From Tepidibacillus fermentans (GTDB lineage Bacteria; Bacillota; Bacilli; Tepidibacillales; Tepidibacillaceae): 64,000 nt of DNA. The notes below the pieces were generated by a model, which had not been told where the DNA came from, did not search any database, and saw nothing but the letters and a program-made list of their open reading frames with translations. This document shows positions 46,484 to 55,016 of this stretch, piece after piece (the stretch's first letter is position 1; each line of letters begins with the position of its first letter). The stretch is taken from positions 62,001-126,000 of the forward strand of contig NZ_SMAB01000007.1 in NCBI RefSeq assembly GCF_004342885.1, given 5' to 3'. The position numbers were made by a program, and so were the translations under genes.

Positions 46484-47416
46484 ATGATCTTTGACGCTCA
46501 TACAGACGTATTATGGAAACTACTAAATGATCCAAGCATTGATTTTTATGAAGATGACGATCGTTTACATGTGAATTATCCGAATATGATAAAAGGAAAA
46601 ATCGATCTTCAAGTTTTTGCGATTTATGTCTCTCCAACGATAAAATCATCTAAATTTCTCGTAGCAATTCAATCAATTGATGATTTCTACCAGATTGTAA
46701 TCGGACAAAAAAACCGATTTAAACTTGCTACTACCTATCAGGAGATTGAGACCTATTTAGATCAGGACAAGAAAGTTGCTCTATTGTCGATTGAAGGAGC
46801 AGATGTCCTTGAAGGGGATTTAGCAAAGCTAAGAACTTTTTATCGATTAGGTGTAAGAGCTATGGGATTAACTTGGAATCAAGCCAATGAAGTGGCTGAT
46901 GGAATCATGGAACCAAGAGGAGCGGGATTAACTAGATTTGGACAAGAAGTTGTGAAAGAGATGAATCGTCTAGGGATGATGATCGATGTTTCTCATTTAT
47001 CAGAAAGAGGTTTTTGGGATGTAATTGAACAAAGCGAGATTCCAATTCATGCTTCTCATTCCAATACCAAAAAAATATGTAATCATCCTCGGAATTTAAC
47101 AGACGGCCAAATTAAAGCAATCATTGAACAGGGTGGTGTGATTGGAGTTACCTTTGTAAGAGATTTTACCTCAACAAATAAAGAACCCACCATTGACGAT
47201 CTCCTCTTACATATTGAACATATTGCAAGTCTAGGTGGTATCGAACACATTGGATTAGGTTCTGATTTTGATGGGGCTAATCCTATAAAAGGGCTAGAAA
47301 ATGCAGGAAAACTAGAAAATTTGGTAAATGTCTTATTGAAGTATTTTGCTAAAGAACATGTTGAGGGGATTTTAAAACAAAATTGGCTCAATTATTACAA
47401 AAGAGTTCTTCGTTAA
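46484..47416 (+). CDS. membrane-dipeptidase-type peptidase (M19)
   Basis: Zinc dipeptidase of the renal dipeptidase family, 310 residues, probably cytoplasmic since no signal peptide is visible. Seen: metal ligands in FDAHTDVLW, LLSIEGADVLEGD, IDVSHLSERGFWDV and HASHSNTKKICNHPRNL, and IGLGSDFDGA. ATG 46484 lies just after GGGAGGG at the 3' end of the intron relic, so the relic may supply its ribosome-binding site. Physiological substrate unknown. Confidence 0.93.
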   Translation: MIFDAHTDVLWKLLNDPSIDFYEDDDRLHVNYPNMIKGKIDLQVFAIYVSPTIKSSKFLVAIQSIDDFYQIVIGQKNRFKLATTYQEIETYLDQDKKVALLSIEGADVLEGDLAKLRTFYRLGVRAMGLTWNQANEVADGIMEPRGAGLTRFGQEVVKEMNRLGMMIDVSHLSERGFWDVIEQSEIPIHASHSNTKKICNHPRNLTDGQIKAIIEQGGVIGVTFVRDFTSTNKEPTIDDLLLHIEHIASLGGIEHIGLGSDFDGANPIKGLENAGKLENLVNVLLKYFAKEHVEGILKQNWLNYYKRVLR

Positions 47417-47550
47417 TTTATTATTTTCTGATTTTTATATGTATTCGGTAAAATCGGTAAATATTCTTCAAAATAATGAGAAAATACTAGATGCTTTCAG
47501 ATAATAAGAAAAATCTTATATTATCTATAGTTTAATAGAAAATACACAAT

Positions 47551-47564
47551 TGTAAGCGGTTTGC
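47551..47564 (+). promoter_or_regulatory. candidate CcpA (cre) site upstream of korA
   Basis: TGTAAGCGGTTTGC resembles the cre pattern TGWAANCGNTNWCA, with mismatches at the last two conserved bases. It lies in the 273-base gap before korA, which otherwise is AT-rich with weak -10-like sequence (TATATT 47517). Carbon control of korAB would be plausible. Confidence 0.25.
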
Positions 47565-47689
47565 TTTTTTTTCTATTTAGGCATACACTTAGGGAAGTTT
47601 TAGGGATAGTATAGGTGAGGTGACGGGGGAAAAGAAAAAAATCATCATAATAATGTTTATTTTTACCATTTTTAAAGGAGTGGAGAAAA

Positions 47690-49420
47690 ATGTTAAATCA
47701 ACTTTCGTGGAAAGTTGGCGGACAACAAGGGGAAGGTATTGATAGTACCGGTGAAATTTTTGCAACAGCATTAAATCGACTTGGTTATTATCTCTATGGT
47801 TATCGTCACTTTTCATCCAGGATTAAAGGTGGCCACACAAACTATAAGATTCGTGTAACCACGAAGCCAGTAGAGGCAATCTCAGATGATTTGGATATTT
47901 TAATTGCTTTTGATCAGGAGACGATCGATCTAAATAGTGGGGAATTACGGGAAGGCGGTATCATCATCGCTGACTCTAAATTTGATCCGCAAGTGAAGAA
48001 GGAAAACGTTCATTTCTTCTCTGTTCCGATAACGGAAATTGCTCAAAATCTTGGGACATCTTTGATGAAAAATATGGTCGCTGTTGGTGTTACTAGTGCA
48101 ATTTTAGACCTTCCAGTTGATTCTTTCAAAGAACTTGTGGAAGAAATGTTTGGCAAAAAAGGACAGGAAGTTGTAAATAAAAATATTGAAGCGATTATCC
48201 AAGGTGCTGAGTATATTCGAAATGAAGCAAAGGGAAGTTTAGATGATTTTGTATTAGCAAGAGCTGACGGAAAGAAACGATTATTTATGACTGGTAACGA
48301 GGCTGTGGCTTTAGGAGCAATTGCTGCTGGTGTTCGTTTTATGCCTGCTTATCCAATTACACCAGCATCAGAAATTATGGAGTATCTCATTAAAAAACTA
48401 CCAGAACTTGGTGGGGCTGTCATTCAAACAGAAGATGAGATCGCTGCTGTAACTATGGCAATTGGTGCTTCGTATGGCGGAGTTCGTTCAATGACCTCAA
48501 CTTCAGGCCCTGGTTTGTCCCTTATGCAAGAAGCGATTGGTTTAGCAGGAATCACTGAAACACCAATTGTAATCGTTGATGTCCAACGTGGTGGTCCAAG
48601 TACAGGATTACCAACGAAGAATGAACAAAGTGACTTTAATGCAGCGATTAATGGTTCACATGGTGAGATTCCGAAAATCGTGATTGCTCCTAACTCCGTT
48701 GAAAGTGCTTTTTATGATACGGCTGAAGCATTCAATTTAGCCGAAAAATATCAATGCCCAGTTATTGTTCTAACTGACCTTTCCTTAGGCATGAGTAAAC
48801 AAACGGTAGAACCCCTTGATAACAGTAGAATTGAAATTGACAGAGGTAAATTTATGGGTGACCAAGAGTTACCAGCTATTGAAGGAATGTTTAAACGTTA
48901 TGAATTCACTGAAGATGGAATTTCTCCACGAGTAATACCTGGACAAAAATATGGAATTCATCATGTAACGGGCGTTGAACACGCAGAAAATGGTCGTCCA
49001 TCAGAGGCACCAGCTATCCGTAAGAAGATGATGGAAAAACGTCTAAATAAAATTAATAACGTTACATTTAAAGACCCTGTTCTTAAGCAAGCTCCACATG
49101 AAGAAGCTGATTTATTAGTTGTTGGAATTGGATCAACCCGAGGAGTTATTACAGAAGCAATTGGACGTCTAGAGAAGGATGGATTAAAAATTAATCAAGC
49201 ACATGTACGATTAGTCTATCCATTCCCAGCAGATGAGCTAAAAGAATTAATGGAAAAAGCGAAAAAAGTTGTAGTTGTTGAGAACAACGGTACTGGTCAA
49301 TTAGCGAATCTCATAAAATTAAATGTTGGAATGGGAGAAAAAGTAGAAAAACTACTCAAATATGATGGCAATCCATTCTTACCATCTGAAATCTACAATG
49401 GAATTAAGGGGTTGATATAA
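47690..49420 (+). CDS. korA: 2-oxoacid:acceptor oxidoreductase, alpha subunit (gamma-alpha fusion)
   Basis: Fused gamma and alpha domains of a ferredoxin-dependent 2-oxoacid oxidoreductase, 576 residues, most likely 2-oxoglutarate. Seen: gamma part with GGQQGEGIDSTGEIF (10-24) and HFSSRIKGGHTNYKIR; alpha part with YPITPASEIMEYL from residue 221, TSTSGPGLSLMQEAIGLAG and the C-terminal domain. ATG 47690 follows AAAGGAGTGGAG. It forms an operon with korB one base downstream. In aerobic relatives it works beside, or in place of, 2-oxoglutarate dehydrogenase. Confidence 0.9.
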   Translation: MLNQLSWKVGGQQGEGIDSTGEIFATALNRLGYYLYGYRHFSSRIKGGHTNYKIRVTTKPVEAISDDLDILIAFDQETIDLNSGELREGGIIIADSKFDPQVKKENVHFFSVPITEIAQNLGTSLMKNMVAVGVTSAILDLPVDSFKELVEEMFGKKGQEVVNKNIEAIIQGAEYIRNEAKGSLDDFVLARADGKKRLFMTGNEAVALGAIAAGVRFMPAYPITPASEIMEYLIKKLPELGGAVIQTEDEIAAVTMAIGASYGGVRSMTSTSGPGLSLMQEAIGLAGITETPIVIVDVQRGGPSTGLPTKNEQSDFNAAINGSHGEIPKIVIAPNSVESAFYDTAEAFNLAEKYQCPVIVLTDLSLGMSKQTVEPLDNSRIEIDRGKFMGDQELPAIEGMFKRYEFTEDGISPRVIPGQKYGIHHVTGVEHAENGRPSEAPAIRKKMMEKRLNKINNVTFKDPVLKQAPHEEADLLVVGIGSTRGVITEAIGRLEKDGLKINQAHVRLVYPFPADELKELMEKAKKVVVVENNGTGQLANLIKLNVGMGEKVEKLLKYDGNPFLPSEIYNGIKGLI

Positions 49421-49421
49421 A

Positions 49422-50288
49422 ATGGCAACATTTAAGGATTTTCGTAACGATGTAAAACCGAACTGGTGTCCAGGTTGTGGAGACTTTGCTGTTCAAGCTG
49501 CGATTCAAAGAGCTGCTGCAAACGTAGGCCTTGAGCCTGAAAATTTTGCCATTGTTTCTGGTATTGGTTGTTCTGGTCGGATTTCAGGATATATTAATGC
49601 CTATGGTTTCCACGGTATCCACGGAAGAGCCTTACCAATTGCCCAAGGTTTGAAAATGGCAAACCGAGACCTAACCGTTATGGCGGCTGGTGGAGATGGA
49701 GACGGTTTCGCGATTGGTACCAACCATACCATTCATGCGATCCGTAGAAATATTGATATGACTTATGTGGTTATGGATAATCAAATCTATGGTTTAACAA
49801 AAGGTCAAACTTCTCCACGAAGTATGTTTGGAGCAAAAACGAAGAGTACTCCAAAAGGTTCTATAGAACCTCCAATTCGTCCTTTAGAACTAGCTATTTC
49901 TGCTGGAGCAGGTTTTGTTGCTCAAGGCTTCTCAGGAGATCTTGCTCAACTTACTCGTATCATCGAAGAAGGAATAAAACATAAAGGATTCTCATTTATC
50001 AATGTATTTAGTCCTTGTGTTACATTTAACAAAGTGAATACTTATGAATGGTTTAAAGAGCATATTGTAAACCTTGAAGAAGATCCAACCTTTGATCCAT
50101 CCAACCGTTCCTTAGCTGTTCAGAAAGTGATGGAACATGATGGTCTTGTAACAGGAATTATCTATCGTGATCCAGAAAGACAATCTTACCAAGAATTGGT
50201 TCCGAACTTCAGTGAGGCTCCTTTAGTAAATGCAGAACTAAAATTATCCGATGATGTATTTGCTTCATTCTTGAAAGAATTTGAATAA
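49422..50288 (+). CDS. korB: 2-oxoacid:ferredoxin oxidoreductase, beta subunit
   Basis: Thiamine-diphosphate and iron-sulfur subunit, 288 residues. Seen: C16 and C19 in NWCPGCGDF, C50 in GIGCSGRIS and C199 in FSPCVTFNK, the four expected [4Fe-4S] ligands; TPP-binding GGDGDGFAIGTNHT and MDNQIYGLTKGQ. With KorA gives succinyl-CoA and reduced ferredoxin from 2-oxoglutarate, or the reverse. ATG 49422 follows AAGGGG. Confidence 0.93.
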   Translation: MATFKDFRNDVKPNWCPGCGDFAVQAAIQRAAANVGLEPENFAIVSGIGCSGRISGYINAYGFHGIHGRALPIAQGLKMANRDLTVMAAGGDGDGFAIGTNHTIHAIRRNIDMTYVVMDNQIYGLTKGQTSPRSMFGAKTKSTPKGSIEPPIRPLELAISAGAGFVAQGFSGDLAQLTRIIEEGIKHKGFSFINVFSPCVTFNKVNTYEWFKEHIVNLEEDPTFDPSNRSLAVQKVMEHDGLVTGIIYRDPERQSYQELVPNFSEAPLVNAELKLSDDVFASFLKEFE

Positions 50289-50295
50289 AATTAAA

Positions 50296-50350
50296 TATAA
50301 TAATATAAAAGCCATCTCTTGTCATAGAGATGGCTTTTATATTATTATAA
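50296..50350 (+). terminator. korAB bidirectional terminator, 24-bp perfect inverted repeat
   Basis: Arms 50296-50319 and 50326-50349 are perfectly complementary over 24 bases around a TGTCAT loop. The core GCCATCTCT/AGAGATGGC is GC-richer, with T's after the 3' arm core in both directions. Confidence 0.9.
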
Positions 50351-50469
50351 GGAAATCAAATAAAGAGATGTTATTCCCTAATCATCTTTTTTACCCATTT
50401 GAATTGTTTTTATACGTTAGCTAAACTATAAAGTAGAAAAATCATAGTTCTACTTTAGGAGGTTTTTTG

Positions 50470-51210
50470 ATGAAAGTTACTGTTTTGGGATATCAGTCAC
50501 CATTTCCTGGAGCAAACAGTTGTGGACCAGGGTACTTATTAGAACACAATCATAGATACTACCTAATTGATGCTGGAAGTGGAGTCCTTTCAAAACTTCA
50601 ACAATATATCAAATTTGATCAATTGGAAGCTGTGTTTTTGTCCCATTTACATCACGACCATATGAGTGACTTTTTGGTGTTACAATATGCGATTCAAATG
50701 GAATTTGTCATGAAAGGTCGAACAAAACCTTTACCTGTTTATTTCCCCCAAGAGCCAAAACCCGAAGCGAGCATCATACCATTTCAGCATTTTATTCAAC
50801 CCCATCATATTAATGAGTCAACCATGTTACAGTTGGATGATCTTCAAATATCTTTTTTACAAACTGACCATGTTGTTCCTACATATGCAATGAAATTCCA
50901 ATCAGGTGAAAAAACATTTGTTTATGGTGCAGATTCTGGAATCTATACATCTTTTTCACCGTTTGCCAAGCAAGCAGACTTGTTAATTTTAGAATGTACA
51001 TATTTAGAAAAAGATCGTCCGTTGACTCCAATGGGTCATTTATCCACGTCTGATGTTGCGAAGCTGAGCAGAGATCTTCAACCCAAAAAATTAATGGTTA
51101 CACACTTTTATCCAGAATATGATCCGAAAAAAATTGAAGAAGAATTAATTCATGCTGGAATACACGGAACCTTGCTGATGCCGATGGTTGGGCAGGTGAT
51201 CGAGGTTTAA
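50470..51210 (+). CDS. metallo-beta-lactamase-fold hydrolase (YhfI-like)
   Basis: 246-residue MBL-fold hydrolase similar to YhfI and ribonuclease Z. Seen: GYLLEHNHRYYLIDAGSG and the zinc motif H59-L-H61-H-D63-H64, later a TDH and GADSGIY with further ligands, and GHLSTSDVAKLS. ATG 50470 is 7 bases after TTTAGGAGG. Its stop overlaps the start of the next gene (TAATG), so the two are translationally coupled. Substrate not predictable. Confidence 0.88.
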   Translation: MKVTVLGYQSPFPGANSCGPGYLLEHNHRYYLIDAGSGVLSKLQQYIKFDQLEAVFLSHLHHDHMSDFLVLQYAIQMEFVMKGRTKPLPVYFPQEPKPEASIIPFQHFIQPHHINESTMLQLDDLQISFLQTDHVVPTYAMKFQSGEKTFVYGADSGIYTSFSPFAKQADLLILECTYLEKDRPLTPMGHLSTSDVAKLSRDLQPKKLMVTHFYPEYDPKKIEEELIHAGIHGTLLMPMVGQVIEV

Positions 51211-51773
51211 TGAGCTTTTTACCCATTCTTCAATTCGGAAAGGAATTAATCAAAAATCGAGTAAAGCCAGGTGACATTGTTGTTGATGGAACTTGTGGCA
51301 ATGGTTATGATACGGTATTTTTAGCTGAATTAATCGGAGAAAACGGAAAGGTCTATGGTTTTGATGTCCAAGAACAAGCCATCGTAAATACAAAAAAACG
51401 TTTAGAAGAAAAGAACCTGTTGAGTCGAGTTCATTGCATAAAAGAAGGTCACGAAACGATAGAAAAATGGGTAAAACATCATGTAAAAGCAGCCTTGTTC
51501 AATTTGGGTTATTTACCTGGGTCAGATAAAACAGTTGTAACGAAAGGTGATACAACGATAAAAGCCATACAGGCTTTACTTAAACTTTTAACGGATGATG
51601 GGATCATTGTGTTAATTGTTTACTCTGGACATGATCAAGGTACTGAAGCGAAGATCATTGAGACTTTTTTGCAATCACTATCTCAAAAAGAATTTTCCGT
51701 CATGAAACTAAAATATATTAACCAAATAAACTTTTCCCCATATCTTTTAGCTATAGAGAGAAAGTCCTCTTAA
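51210..51773 (+). CDS. mnmM: tRNA-modifying methyltransferase MnmM (YtqB family)
   Basis: SAM-dependent methyltransferase of the YtqB family, reported in Gram-positive bacteria to methylate the aminomethyl group at U34 of tRNA (mnm5s2U). 187 residues. Seen: SAM-binding VVDGTCGNGYDTVFLAEL (about 24-41), VYGFDVQEQAI, and the typical ALFNLGYLPGSDK. ATG 51210 shares one base with the stop of the preceding gene. Confidence 0.88.
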   Translation: MSFLPILQFGKELIKNRVKPGDIVVDGTCGNGYDTVFLAELIGENGKVYGFDVQEQAIVNTKKRLEEKNLLSRVHCIKEGHETIEKWVKHHVKAALFNLGYLPGSDKTVVTKGDTTIKAIQALLKLLTDDGIIVLIVYSGHDQGTEAKIIETFLQSLSQKEFSVMKLKYINQINFSPYLLAIERKSS

Positions 51774-51818
51774 TGTCTACCAGATGTGGACATTATCTTT
51801 ACGGAAATGATAAGTTGA

Positions 51819-51827
51819 TGGTATAAT
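51819..51827 (+). promoter_or_regulatory. extended -10 promoter upstream of the tdh remnant
   Basis: TGGTATAAT, a perfect extended -10 box, no good -35. Now it would transcribe only the tdh stub and end at the hairpin at 51964. Confidence 0.45.
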
Positions 51828-51889
51828 TTCCTTATCACAGCATGCTTTTTTCTTATTTACTTAAGGATGCGTACACTGTGGAAGGAAAA

Positions 51890-51963
51890 ATGAAAGCAAT
51901 CGTAAAGACGAAAAAGGACTAGGAGCTGAATTAAAAATCGTCGATACCCCACAAATTAATCCG
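51890..51963 (+). pseudogene. tdh: N-terminal remnant of threonine 3-dehydrogenase
   Basis: After GGAAGG, ATG 51890 opens MKAIVKTKK, then a stop follows; shifting by one base at the A run (51910-51915) continues GLGAELKIVDTPQINPN. Joined, this is the N terminus of L-threonine dehydrogenase. The match ends at the terminator hairpin, so the remaining ~320 residues and the partner gene kbl are gone. In B. subtilis tdh-kbl lies precisely between spoVS and miaB. A truncated, frameshifted remnant left by a deletion is the simplest reading. Confidence 0.7.
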
Positions 51964-51991
51964 AACAGCAGCCATGACGGCTGCTGTTTTG
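51964..51991 (+). terminator. terminator after the tdh remnant
   Basis: AACAGCAGCC (51964-51973) with GGCTGCTGTT (51979-51988), ATGAC loop, TT. It may also serve the convergent minus-strand gene that ends at 51996. Confidence 0.8.
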
Positions 51992-51995
51992 CTAC

Positions 51996-52199
51996 CTAAG
52001 ATTCATTAGGGGCTCCAATTTTCATATGAAAACTGGTTTTTTTACCTTTTAATCCTTCGAAATGCTCCGGTGCATATTGATGCTGTTGTGATTTTGCTTC
52101 TCTAGGTCTAGGTCGACCAGCAGGTTTATATAATTCTGTTGCAAACTCAGCTCTTGCAAAATCACGTTTGTTCCTAAAGATATTATTATGATTCGGCAT
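51996..52199 (-). CDS. small spore-protein-like gene with a GPR-type EFATE motif
   Basis: 67-residue ORF, the only well-supported minus-strand gene here. Its ATG (52199-52197) is preceded on the minus strand by AAAGGGGGACTGAGAA, an excellent ribosome-binding site. The product is basic, polar, Asn-rich at the start and contains RAEFATELYK near residue 17. EFATE fits the pentapeptide cut by the germination protease GPR in small acid-soluble spore proteins (EIASE, EFASE). A sigma-F-like promoter lies upstream. I recognise no exact family; a gamma-SASP-like or minor spore-core protein is the best guess. Confidence 0.6.
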   Translation of the reverse strand: MPNHNNIFRNKRDFARAEFATELYKPAGRPRPREAKSQQHQYAPEHFEGLKGKKTSFHMKIGAPNES

Positions 52200-52230
52200 T
52201 TCTCAGTCCCCCTTTGAAACTGGTATATTT

Positions 52231-52261
52231 TAATTTTCCCGAACAAATAGGAAGTTATTAC
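52231..52261 (-). promoter_or_regulatory. sigma-F-like promoter for the minus-strand spore-protein-like gene
   Basis: On the minus strand GGGAAAATTA (52240-52231) fits the sigma-F -10 pattern GGnRAnAHTR; 15 bases upstream GTAATA (52261-52256) resembles the GYWTA -35 with one extra base. Confidence 0.35.
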
Positions 52262-52389
52262 TGCGAATAAGTCCTTTAAAATAAAAACAGTTCTTGTTAT
52301 AATTATAAGTTGTATTAATATCATTCAATTAGTGTTAATCTGTCTTATATATATTTGAAATTTCATTCTAATAAAATGAGGTGAACAAT

Positions 52390-53880
52390 ATGTCAATCAT
52401 CGACATTGATAATAAATTTGCAAAATATTTTATTCCTCCTAATATAAAAGAAGCAAAAAAACGTGGAAAAGAAGTCGTTCAATTTCTAGATTTTGATCCA
52501 ATACCTAAGGAAATGATCGATATTGGGAAAGGGAAATACTACCTTATTCGCACTTATGGTTGTCAAATGAATTCACATGACTCAGAAACAATGGCGGGTA
52601 TACTCGAACAAATGGGTTACCAACCTACTGATGAGGAAGATGAAGCAGATATCATTCTTTTTAATACATGTGCGATTCGTGAAAATGCTGAAGACAAAGT
52701 ATTTGGTGAATTAGGTCGGCTAAAACATTTGAAATTAGAAAAACCCCACATCATATTAGGTGTAGCAGGATGCATGTCACAGGAAGAAAAAGTAGTGAAC
52801 AAAATTTTGAGATCTTATCAACATGTCGATCTCATTTTTGGTACTCATAACATTCATCGTCTTCCTATTTTATTAAGGGATGCACTTTTGAATAAGGAAA
52901 TGGTTGTCGAAGTATGGTCAAAAGAAGGCGATGTCATTGAACATATACCAAAGGTTAGACAAGATGGATTAAAAGCTTGGGTTAGTATTATGTATGGTTG
53001 CGATAAATTCTGTACCTATTGTATAGTACCTTACACACGAGGTAAAGAACGTAGTCGTAGACCAGAAGATGTCATTTCAGAAGTACGAGAATTAGCACGT
53101 AAAGGTTATAAAGAAGTTACGCTTTTGGGTCAAAACGTTAATGCTTATGGCAAGGATCTTGATATCGATTATGGCTTTGGTGATTTATTAGAGGATCTTC
53201 GTAAAATTGATATTCCTAGAATTCGGTTTACAACAAGCCATCCAAAAGATTTTGATGATCATTTAATCGAGGTTTTGGCAAAACGTGGGAACCTCGTCGA
53301 ACACATTCATTTACCTTTCCAATCCGGTAATACAGAAATTCTAAAGAAGATGGCAAGAAAATATACAAGAGAAGAGTATTTAGAATTAGTAAGGAAGATC
53401 AAGCAGGCAATACCAGATGTCGTGCTAACGACCGATATTATTGTTGGTTTTCCTGGAGAAACAGAAGAACAATTTCAAGATACCTTATCATTAGTCGAAA
53501 AAGTGGGTTTTGATTCTGCTTATACGTTTATCTACTCTCCACGAGAAGGAACACCAGCAGCAGTTATGGAGGATAATATTCCTGAAGATGTAAAAAAAGA
53601 GCGACTACAACGCCTAATGGATCTTCAGAATCAAATCAGTCGTGATAAAAACAAACAATTAAAAAATCAGGTCGTCGAAGTACTTGTTGAAGGGGTAAGT
53701 AAAACGAACTCTGAAGTTTTATCAGGACGTACAAGGGGTAATAAACTTGTTAACTTCAAAGGAGATCCAGCTTTAATTGGCCAGTTCGTGTTGGTTAAAA
53801 TTACTGAACCACAAACTTGGACATTAAGAGGAGAACTTGTTTCTAACGCACAAGAGGAGTTACTTGATGTCGTCAATTAA
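52390..53880 (+). CDS. miaB: tRNA-2-methylthio-N6-dimethylallyladenosine synthase MiaB
   Basis: Radical-SAM methylthiotransferase acting on i6A37 of tRNA; its substrate is made by MiaA, encoded at 61764. 496 residues. Seen: [32 protein letters not shown] and VAGCMSQEE holding the auxiliary cluster cysteines; CxxxCxxC in [26 protein letters not shown]-terminal TRAM domain. ATG 52390 is 6 bases after GAGGTG; the GTG at 52381 is inside that site. It overlaps ricA by 14 bases. Confidence 0.96.
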   Translation: MSIIDIDNKFAKYFIPPNIKEAKKRGKEVVQFLDFDPIPKEMIDIGKGKYYLIRTYGCQMNSHDSETMAGILEQMGYQPTDEEDEADIILFNTCAIRENAEDKVFGELGRLKHLKLEKPHIILGVAGCMSQEEKVVNKILRSYQHVDLIFGTHNIHRLPILLRDALLNKEMVVEVWSKEGDVIEHIPKVRQDGLKAWVSIMYGCDKFCTYCIVPYTRGKERSRRPEDVISEVRELARKGYKEVTLLGQNVNAYGKDLDIDYGFGDLLEDLRKIDIPRIRFTTSHPKDFDDHLIEVLAKRGNLVEHIHLPFQSGNTEILKKMARKYTREEYLELVRKIKQAIPDVVLTTDIIVGFPGETEEQFQDTLSLVEKVGFDSAYTFIYSPREGTPAAVMEDNIPEDVKKERLQRLMDLQNQISRDKNKQLKNQVVEVLVEGVSKTNSEVLSGRTRGNKLVNFKGDPALIGQFVLVKITEPQTWTLRGELVSNAQEELLDVVN

Positions 53881-54262
53881 AAAAGAAGATATTTTAAAAC
53901 AAACACAAAAACTGGCGAAATTAATCTCCGAACAAGAAGAAATTAAAGTTTATCAGATAGCAGAGAAAAAGATTCAAAATCACGAAAGAATACAAGAACT
54001 CATCAGATTGATCAAAATAAAACAACAAGAATTGGTCAATGCAAAACATTTTCGAAAACCAAATTATATTCAATATCTTGAGGAGACTTTAGATACTCTA
54101 AATGCTGAATTGCATAGTATTCCCTTAGTTCATCAATATCAGCAATATCAATCAGAAATCAATCAGTATCTCCAATTTGTAATTCTATTAATAAAAAATG
54201 AGCTAGAGAAAACCTTGCCTCTTGATGACGACTTGTCCAAAAACTACAGATTTACTCTGTAG
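53867..54262 (+). CDS. ricA: RicA (YmcA), YlbF/YmcA family regulator
   Basis: 131-residue helical protein. In B. subtilis RicA with RicF and RicT directs RNase Y and promotes sporulation, competence and biofilm formation. Seen: [19 protein letters not shown], a central helical [18 protein letters not shown], and a Gln/Tyr-rich C-terminal part. ATG 53867 follows AAGAGGAG within the end of miaB. A terminator overlaps its stop codon. Confidence 0.88.
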   Translation: MSSIKKEDILKQTQKLAKLISEQEEIKVYQIAEKKIQNHERIQELIRLIKIKQQELVNAKHFRKPNYIQYLEETLDTLNAELHSIPLVHQYQQYQSEINQYLQFVILLIKNELEKTLPLDDDLSKNYRFTL

Positions 54263-54272
54263 TTTTTTTATT
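54241..54272 (+). terminator. miaB-ricA terminator overlapping the ricA stop
   Basis: AAACTACAGA (54241-54250) with TCTGTAGTTT (54256-54265), TTTAC loop, T run to about 54270. The 3' arm contains the ricA stop codon. Confidence 0.88.
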
Positions 54273-54294
54273 GTTTTTTTAGGTTTTTTTCACC

Positions 54295-54318
54295 ATAGAC
54301 ATTCGTCCTGCATAAGAT
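54295..54318 (+). promoter_or_regulatory. sigma-E-like promoter of cotE
   Basis: ATA (54295-54297), 13-base spacer, CATAAGAT (54311-54318), similar to the sigma-E pattern ATA ... CATACAnT. cotE is a sigma-E target in B. subtilis. Confidence 0.4.
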
Positions 54319-54348
54319 TAATTGAGAATCGATTGAGGAGGGTACGAT

Positions 54349-54909
54349 ATGGTCCGTGATAAAGACCTACAATGTAGAGAGATCATAACGAAAGCGGTCT
54401 GTGGTAAAGGACGGAAATTTTCAAAAACGCCTCACAATATTGTGCTCCCAAACCAACCATCTAATATCTTAGGTTGCTGGGCGATTAACCATACTTTTGA
54501 AGCGGAAAAAGTTGGAGATGTCATTGAGATTGTAGGTACGTACGATATTAATTTATGGTATTCTTACGCGAACAATACAAAAACCACGGTTGCAACAGAA
54601 ACAGTTTCTTATAATGAAAAAGTGCCGTTATCTTATTTAGATAGTAATTGCACTAAAGACAAAGTAGAAGTAACTGCTACAGCAACGCAAGCGCCACATT
54701 GTATAGATGCCAAAGTGTCATCAGACGGAGATACAGTCATAGTTGAAGTAGAAAAAGAGTTCTTGGTTGAGATCGTTGGGGAAACCAAAGTTTGTGTAGT
54801 CCTTTGCCAGGATTGTGATGATGAAAAAGGTTTTCTCATTGAGGAAGAAGATATTGATTCAGATGAAATAGAAGACCTTAACCCATTTATCATCGATGAC
54901 TTAGACTAA
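54349..54909 (+). CDS. cotE: outer spore coat morphogenetic protein CotE
   Basis: Scaffold for outer coat assembly around the forespore. 186 residues. Seen: REIITKAVCGKGRKFSK, the conserved central SNILGCWAINHTFEA and IVGTYDINLWYSY, TVSYNEKVPLSYLD, and a strongly acidic C-terminal tail (FLIEEEDIDSDEIEDLNPF). ATG 54349 follows GAGGAGGG. Monocistronic; an amidoligase-like gene follows on the same strand. Confidence 0.96.
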   Translation: MVRDKDLQCREIITKAVCGKGRKFSKTPHNIVLPNQPSNILGCWAINHTFEAEKVGDVIEIVGTYDINLWYSYANNTKTTVATETVSYNEKVPLSYLDSNCTKDKVEVTATATQAPHCIDAKVSSDGDTVIVEVEKEFLVEIVGETKVCVVLCQDCDDEKGFLIEEEDIDSDEIEDLNPFIIDDLD

Positions 54910-54923
54910 AGGTTCTTATGAAG

Positions 54924-54954
54924 AAGAGAAGGAAGTTTTTTCCTTCTCTTTTTT
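54924..54954 (+). terminator. cotE terminator
   Basis: AAGAGAAGGAA (54924-54934) with TTCCTTCTCTT (54940-54950), GTTTT loop, T's. Confidence 0.88.
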
Positions 54955-54955
54955 C

Positions 54956-54982
54956 ACTTCTTTCATGTTTTTGAATATGATA
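54956..54982 (+). promoter_or_regulatory. sigma-K-like promoter of the amidoligase-like gene
   Basis: AC (54956-54957), 16-base spacer, AATATGATA (54974-54982). The -10 block and flanks (GAATATGATAATT, from 54973) are identical to those before dpaA (15356). Confidence 0.4.
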
Positions 54983-55016
54983 ATTTTGAATGAACCCTAG
55001 AAATGGGAGAGAAAAC

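Noticed and set aside
52049-52324. 91-codon minus-strand frame overlapping the spore-protein-like gene
   Set aside because: Competes with the 51996-52199 frame, lacks a ribosome-binding site, and has an AT-driven hydrophobic composition.
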